From Galeopsis tetrahit (Eukaryota; Streptophyta; Magnoliopsida; Lamiales; Lamiaceae): DNA of 64,000 nucleotides. A model generated the notes under the pieces. That model saw only the letters and a list, made by a program, of their open reading frames with translations. It ran no database searches and had not been told where the DNA came from. The DNA lies in assembly GCA_963675135.1 (NCBI GenBank), contig OY776121.1, positions 61,401,265 through 61,465,264 of the forward strand, given 5' to 3'. How positions within the stretch are numbered: position 1 is the stretch's first letter; each line of letters begins with the position of its first letter. Shown in pieces: positions 57,801-64,000 of the stretch. The translations under genes and the position numbers were made by a program.

Positions 57801-60800
57801 TTTACATTTTAGCTGCTTTGATTGTTAAAATGCACAATGTTTGAATTTCGATCGCATAAAATATAAAATTCCCATCATGGTAATTAGGCTAAAATCAGAA
57901 CACGTGCAGTCAACCTTAGTGTCCCATGTGCTTAACCATCGTCACTGGACAAGTGGGCTTGAAAAGTTACATGCATAATTATGACTATCCACAATCATAT
58001 TCAGAATCATGATAATAATATGTGTCTCCAAGCAATCATCACTCAGTAATAACAGCAGGAAAAATACTGTAATTTTTTACTAGTCATCCCTTGTTCAAGG
58101 AACAAATGATCCAATGGCATGGCAAACTAAATGAAAAACAACATTTCTTTCTTAAAATGAACTGCATATACTCTCAGCCAACGAATATAGCCTTAGAATT
58201 AGAATCAGAAATGTTCAACAAAAATTAAATTGGATATGAATTAATGCATTGATGACTTCCAAGTCTGAGAAATGCTGAGGACCACATACCAAGAACACTT
58301 GTTTACATCCATTGGCCAAAGGAATGAGTGTTGCTGGCTCCACCTAATGCACAGATAAAATTAGAATATTAGTTATGACACAGAATATTAACTTAAGCAT
58401 AGGTACCAATAAAGTAGCAGGCCAATTTGTACATTCTCATACTAGCCTAACAATTGCTAACGCAATAAAATACTAATCCAATACAGAAAGAAATAGAATT
58501 ATACAAAACTCCATTGTTCTTAGTGGCTGGCATAATGGTCTCAATATCATGCATCCAATTGACAAAAGATATTAAGAATAAATATAGTTCAATACGGGCT
58601 TCAAGTGGAAAGGTAACCACAAAAAGTTTGCATTTATAAGAACCAATATGAAGTGGACATATACTTAACCGACATTAGCCATACTTTCAAAGTTTTGCTA
58701 TCTAGTAACTTACGGCTTGAGCAGCTTCATCAATTATGACAACATCAAAACCACGGTTCAGTTTACTAAACAGAGTTGACCCGCTGAAGCTCAGAGTGGA
58801 GAAAACCTGGCAACAATCAGCAAATCACTAAACATATTTTGGCCATATATGACGACCAGGCGGATACATGCACATGAATGGAAAGAGAAAGTCACATACA
58901 ATCACTGCTTCATCCAGTATGGAAGCACGAATACTGTCTTTATCCTTAGTTTGACCTCCTTGCTTCTGCTTATCACCAGCTTGAGAGTTCCCACCTGCAA
59001 GTTTTTGCTCTACCTAAAACAAATGGTTATAGTTGTCAACTTTAAAAATTCTTGCATCAAGTACTAGCCACTAACAAGCATTACCAATTTACATACCAAG
59101 TAGTCCATTGAAACTGCCTGGACTGAGTGGTGTGGTTTAAGGCCAATTCGCACAATTTTAGGGTTGTATGCATGGTCATTTTCATCATGAATGCCTGTAA
59201 CAAAACCATGGAGTCATCCGTATTCAGAAACCAAAACAAATTTCTTGCATGTGACTTGAAAAGTTATTTCCATCTACTACTTCATTGGACTCTAACCAAA
59301 ATAATTTGTTCAAGCACTAAAGTTATTTTTTAACTTTCAGAAAAGAAGAAAGATATAATGAAAGAGGAGTAAACCCAGATTGGTATATTAATCCATTTTA
59401 GCAAAGCACATGATCGTGGAGTCAGGTGACCCCACCCACCTGGTAAAATAATCAGAAATAGTTTTTTTTTAAATAAATCAATGTGATTCTTTGTCTTTGT
59501 TGTAATAAGAAAACAAATGTTGTGAAGCAAGGGCATACACATTGGCCAAGAGAATAAAATAATATACTTAATTGTGGATCTTCTTGTTTCAATTTAAGTA
59601 GTTAATTGTGGCCCTGAACTGAAAATGTTTCCAGAAGAGCATAACATTAGGATGATAAATTGATAATGCATTTAAACTTTACTGATTTGAGACACAAAGT
59701 TTACTGGCTAAACTCCTGGATTAACCAAACCATAGATAATTATGTTTAAGATGCAACTGTACTCGCATTATATTTACTCCATTAGTCATTTGAATCTTTC
59801 TTTATGATTTTTCTGGGATGTTTATTATTGCTGTTCGTTTTCTAAAAGGGAAATCTTATTTCCAGAAGTATCATCCTCAAATCATAGACACCACTAGTTA
59901 TCCTCAACTACTTCATGACATAACTGGTGCTGTAAACCATAGCTCATAAAAACACATTTTTAACTGTTAAATAATACTGTCCAAAAATGATCATACAAAT
60001 ATTAAGGGTTTCCTCCAGCCTCTGCATAATCTGCTCTGGATAATACAAGGAAGGAAAAAATCGTGTTGAAGCCTGAAGGGCTTAAGAATGAGGGACGACC
60101 TACCTCTAGTTAGGTAGGAAGATAAATGGGGAGAAGAGTAAAATAACGATGATAATATAGATTATATTAGATAGAAGCATCTGAAAGGGAAGGGCATAAC
60201 CTAGCTAGGTAGGACAGAAAATGACAAGAGAAAAAGGAAACAATGGGGAGAAATCATGATGTTATCGAGTTAGAAAAGGAGTTGGACTAGGGGCTTTTAT
60301 TATACTCATGTATAATATTGGAGGACAGCATATAAATAAGAGGATATCCATCTCTCCTATTTCCCACTACAGTCTGAGAAACAATCAAGAGGAAAAGACT
60401 TTTTGTCTAAAGAATCAAATTCTTCCACTACAGCCTTGCGAGATATATGTATTATTCCATACAAAATTGTCATATAAAGTGAGTGAAATGATGTAGCATT
60501 GGATCTCAGTCAAGTTACGAAAGAAGTTAATATCATCATAATCTAATAGCAGAAGAAACCAGAAAAAAATAGCAAGTGGAAAAAAAAGTAACTAACCAGT
60601 ATTTAGGAGACGTAGGACAATCTCATCAAGGGCAGAATTTGATGGGGCACATACTAGAACACGAACGCGATATTTTCGACTGGAATTAACCACTTCTGGT
60701 TTCTACATTAAGTTCAAAAGTTTCAATGAGTAGCAAATAATTTAGAATTGACATTTTAGTTACAAAGGAAATTACTCTCACCATCTCATTTCCAGATGTA

Positions 60801-63800
60801 GGGAAAAATCCATCGTCTCCATCTCTGGGCATGATACTATCCCGAGGATTGATGCCAGTTAACCATGGGGATGCTTTTTCCCAGTGATTGTACCTGCAAA
60901 AATCAAAACACCATAAATGAACTATTACCATAAATAGACTACAATTAAGTAATATTCAATGTGACTGTTTACGTTTGAAAGTGTACTGCAGCGAAAAGCT
61001 GAATAAAATATAACTGAGGAAGAGGATAGTGAAAACTTGAACTGTTGTATGGCTTAAAACTGAACAGATAATTTGGTAATGCAATTCTTCACCTAATTCA
61101 GAGAAAGCAAAAGGTATTATACTTGTTTAACACCCTTTCCCCATTAATACTAAAAGACCTAGAAAAAGTAGTGAGCTCATTCAACTACATGAGCAGTCTT
61201 TCTCAGAAAGGCACATTATTGAAAGGTAAAATTGTAAAATCCCAATCCATGCAAAATACAACTTACATTTCACATTGTTAAAGGCTTAAAAACTATCAGA
61301 GTTCAAAACATTACTGGAAAGTTCATTTTAGATGATGCACATCATGAATCTATTAAGTTGTTTAATATATTTGAGAGGTTCTGCAAATGATAGCTTCAAT
61401 CTATCTACAACTCAGTGATTTTATCATCAGTGTTCGTATCTTTGCCTTGGAAGTTCAGTTTAGATAATCTACTAAATGAATCGTTTAAACTATTTAATAC
61501 TCCCTCCGTCCCTCTGAAAGCTGTCCATTTTCTTTTTGCACATTGATTAAGGAATATAGTATTATATATGTAGTGGGTTGTTGAGGTAGAGAGAAAGGCA
61601 AAATAAAAGGTAGAGAGGGGTAGGAATTGGAAAGAGAAATATAGAGAGAGATAGGAAAGAGAAAAGGCAAAGAGATATAGTGGGTGTTGCCAAAAAAGGA
61701 AATGAGTAACTTTTTGTGGGAAGTCCAAAATGACAAAATTGATAACTTTCGAAGGGACTGAGTGAGTATACTAGAAGGGGTTGTACAAGTGATAGGCTGA
61801 ATCTATCTATTACTCAGAAACTTTATCATCAGCATTGTAACATAACCTTGAAGTTCATTCTAGATGATGCACCTAATAAACCTCTCACAACTTGTTTAAC
61901 ATATTTGAGGGGTTCTACAAGCGACAGCTTGAATCAATCTACTACTCAATAATTTTATCATCAGTGCAAATGCAAGAGGCATAATAGAAGTCCAAGTGTA
62001 TGCCTGTGGAGCTTAACTCCATATTTATAAGAGTAAAGTACTTTAACAAGTCAAGATTCTCCCTGAAGCTTGCCAAAAAAAAGAAACTAAATAACTAAAA
62101 CAGAACACATGTATAAAAACAAATAAGAACAAACCTATGGAGAACTTGCAGCATATTAATGAACAAAAATAAAGTAGCTTACTAATGCAGAACACGTGTA
62201 TAAAAACAAATAAGAACAAACTTATGGAGAACTTGCAGCATATTAATGAACTAACAGCACCCCACGTACTTTTCCTCAATAGGCATTTCTGGCCCACGCC
62301 TTACTCCATCTAATTTTACCCTGCATAATTCATATTTCAAGTTATTCATTTCGAAATTGAATATGATATTCAGCAGTTGCTCTCTAAGAACTGACTCAGC
62401 AGCATAAGCAATCGAGAGGACTAGATAAAAGGACGGTTACTTGTTAGAGTGTACCCTTGCCGGAGTAGCATGCAAGATGGCACTTAGGATCCCAAGGATT
62501 GTTTGGGTTTTTCCTGTCCCTGGGGGCCCCTAAAAGCAAGTATTCCGTTAAACATGTTTATTTCGATCTATATTACATTATTTTCTAGGAAAGTACAAGC
62601 ATAATGTAAAGGAAAAATCAAATAGAACACTAGCAAAGGTAAGGCTATGATTAATGTGCTAATGGCAATGTTTCTTGTGGCTTCAATTTTCATTTTTTAC
62701 AAGACAAACCTGGATCAAAACAAAGGATCTGCGTGAAAGACCTGCCTGCAACAAAAATTTTTAAGGGAGCACAATTAGTAAATCTCAAATAAAATAAAAG
62801 GTAATTAGGATACACGGGGATATGCATTTCTTATAAAAACAACAGACTATATATGAATAATGCTGGTGTTTGGTGAACACTGAAAGCAAGACAGGATTCG
62901 TGAGGATCCTGAAAATTGAGGAAAATGTTGGTTAAGAGCTCACATATATAGCATCCGTTTGCGATTTATTGTGAGTGTTTTCAATAAACTCCTTTAGTGG
63001 TTTAGATAATTTCCAGGCACGATCTTCAGTTGTGTCCCTAGTGTCAGTTGCTTTCAATATCAAATCCTTGAAGGGTAGAGAGGCAATGGACTGCATGCCA
63101 ATATATTCACGGACTATAGTAGATAAGCTGCAAATCTGGATATAACAGAATCAGGAAATCACTTGACATGAATTTACAAGAAATACAATGAAATAAACAG
63201 GATTAACATATAAGCAAAAGCAACATCTAAAATAAAATACCAGTCATGAAAGTAACTATGAGATATAGACAAACAATTTTATAATTGAACATTAGGCATT
63301 GCTATCAATTTATAACATTTACCTTCAAAATATAGAAATTTTTCTTCTCTTCACTAACAATACGAACCATTCTCGATAGCCTTGGGCAAGCTTCAACTTC
63401 ATCTGTGTTAAATCCTTTCACTTCTCCTTTCAAATAGAGGCGAAGTCTTAACTTATTGGTCTGACGATGATCAACTAATGCAAACGCATATGTGGTTGGT
63501 AGTTTTTTTTCGCCCTCAGCTAACTGCATCATCAGTTCCACTATTTTAGCAATTACAAACTCAGCAAGAGACCAAAAAATTCCAGTAAAATGCCGTATTA
63601 GATACTGTAGTGGGTACTAAAAACAGTTGTGTATTGAAAATTTACCGGCGTAGTCGAAAGCAACAATAGATCATTTTGAGATAGCGATTGTTCAGTACAT
63701 ACGATCGTAGGTAAATGAAATCCTTCGACTTCAGTGCATTCTACTATCGCTCCTACATCTGTCTTTTGTTCTGTATATTCAAAAACACATTGTAATTAAA

Positions 63801-64000
63801 TTATACGAAAACTAGAACCAAGTCTATTCTTAAGTATGATACTAGTATCTAAAATTGTTTGAGAAATATGAAGAGAAAAAGAGTAGCATGCCTAAAATGA
63901 ATACTAAAACATTTCAAAATAAAAACGGAACAAAGTGACAAAAATAAACATAACAACACCTCCTCCTTCATTATCATCATCTTTACGCTTAGCAATCTGG
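54834..64000 (-). CDS. MAA3: Sen1/MAGATAMA3-type superfamily 1B helicase, 5' end beyond window
   Basis: Nineteen exons in phase: 64000-63960, 63770-63646, 63540-63323, 63135-62944, 62745-62710, 62529-62441, 62320-62280, 60893-60782, 60702-60597, 59194-59097, 59013-58900, 58806-58714, 58343-58290, 57573-57515, 57407-57323, 56720-56352, 56039-55917, 55831-55733, 55049-54834. About 756 residues are visible; the Arabidopsis protein is a little over 800. Motifs: GPPGTGKTQT (Walker A), VCAPSNSALDEI (Ia), IDEAAQA (II), GDPVQLPATV (III), QYRMNPE, DINTVDGFQGREKD (V), MNVGITRAR (VI). The tail is acidic, ending in Gly/Asp repeats. Known: nuclear RNA/DNA helicase related to yeast Sen1 (transcription termination, R-loops). 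The Arabidopsis orthologue is needed for female gametophyte and pollen-tube guidance. No lesion seen. Confidence 0.94.
56906..57125. mobile_element. MITE with ~45-bp TIRs in helicase intron
   Basis: ATTTTGTCACCTGTACTATA at one end and TATAGTACAGGTGGCAAAAT at the other. Pairing continues through ATCAAACTGGTACC. The flanking target duplication is not certain; the long TIR suggests a MULE-type MITE. Confidence 0.75.
61310..61980. repeat. ~132-bp diverged tandem repeat in helicase intron, split by a MITE
   Basis: Units start AAGTTCATTTTAGATGATGC at about 61320, 61452 and 61851, each followed by a TTTATCATCAGTG phrase. The Stowaway MITE sits between the second and third. Confidence 0.75.
61500..61770. 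mobile_element. Stowaway-type MITE in helicase intron
   Basis: CTCCCTCCGTCCCTCTGAAA at one end and TTTCGAAGGGACTGAGTGAG at the other, flanked by TA. Confidence 0.8.
62101..62262. repeat. 87-bp tandem duplication in helicase intron
   Basis: CAGAACACRTGTATAAAAAC begins at 62101 and 62188 and both run to TGCAGCATATTAATGAAC. Confidence 0.9.

Overview
This is an AT-rich plant nuclear window. Genes are split by short introns with GT-AG borders. The background is dense in Stowaway-type MITEs, tRNA-derived SINEs, Copia, LINE, Helitron, hAT, pogo and Mutator-like (MULE) elements. The two best host genes, a Sen1/MAGATAMA3-type helicase and an F-box/LRR/FBD gene, together with the FAR1-type transposase, point to a eudicot. 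I could not fix the species from sequence alone.

Layout. 1-8.6 kb: a FAR1/MULE transposase followed on the same strand by a multi-exon Ulp1-like cysteine protease. Introns and spacers of both carry one short motif (consensus ACTGAAAAGTGGT), always on the + strand, which suggests a single large MULE. 8.6-12.9 kb: an F-box gene fragment split by a very young Copia element that has no gag. 13.4-14.5 kb: a wrecked family-3 glycoside hydrolase gene. 15.2-16.9 kb: the 3' part of another LTR element. 17.5-25.1 kb: two related composite elements with arms of short tandem repeats, one interrupted by a 1,048-bp hAT element. 26.0-27.7 kb: the 3' part of a LINE.

28.7-30.2 kb: an apparently intact F-box/LRR/FBD gene. 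It lies at the broken 3' end of a histidinol dehydrogenase (HDH) locus whose exons run from 39.4 down to 30.3 kb. That HDH copy lacks recognisable N-terminal coding exons and its last exon, and a short deletion removes a zinc-ligand region, so it is a pseudogene or a fragmentary duplicate.

41.4-46 kb: a Helitron remnant with a tandemly duplicated helicase piece, then a degenerate Copia element. 46.6-51 kb: a direct repeat whose second copy is split by a 2,690-bp MULE with a perfect 9-bp target duplication. 51.4-52.2 kb: a pogo/Lemi1-like element. 53.0-54.1 kb: a 1,079-bp Pack-MULE-like element with GC-rich content and two strong hairpins. 54.8-64.0 kb: the Sen1/MAA3 helicase, 19 exons visible, running off the right edge.

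How it fits together. Two host loci look functional (F-box, helicase), both on the minus strand. Nearly everything else is transposon sequence or gene debris. The most distinctive signals are the motif-studded transposase/protease element, the F-box gene grafted onto the dead HDH locus, the gag-less young Copia, and the hairpin-bearing Pack-MULE-like element.
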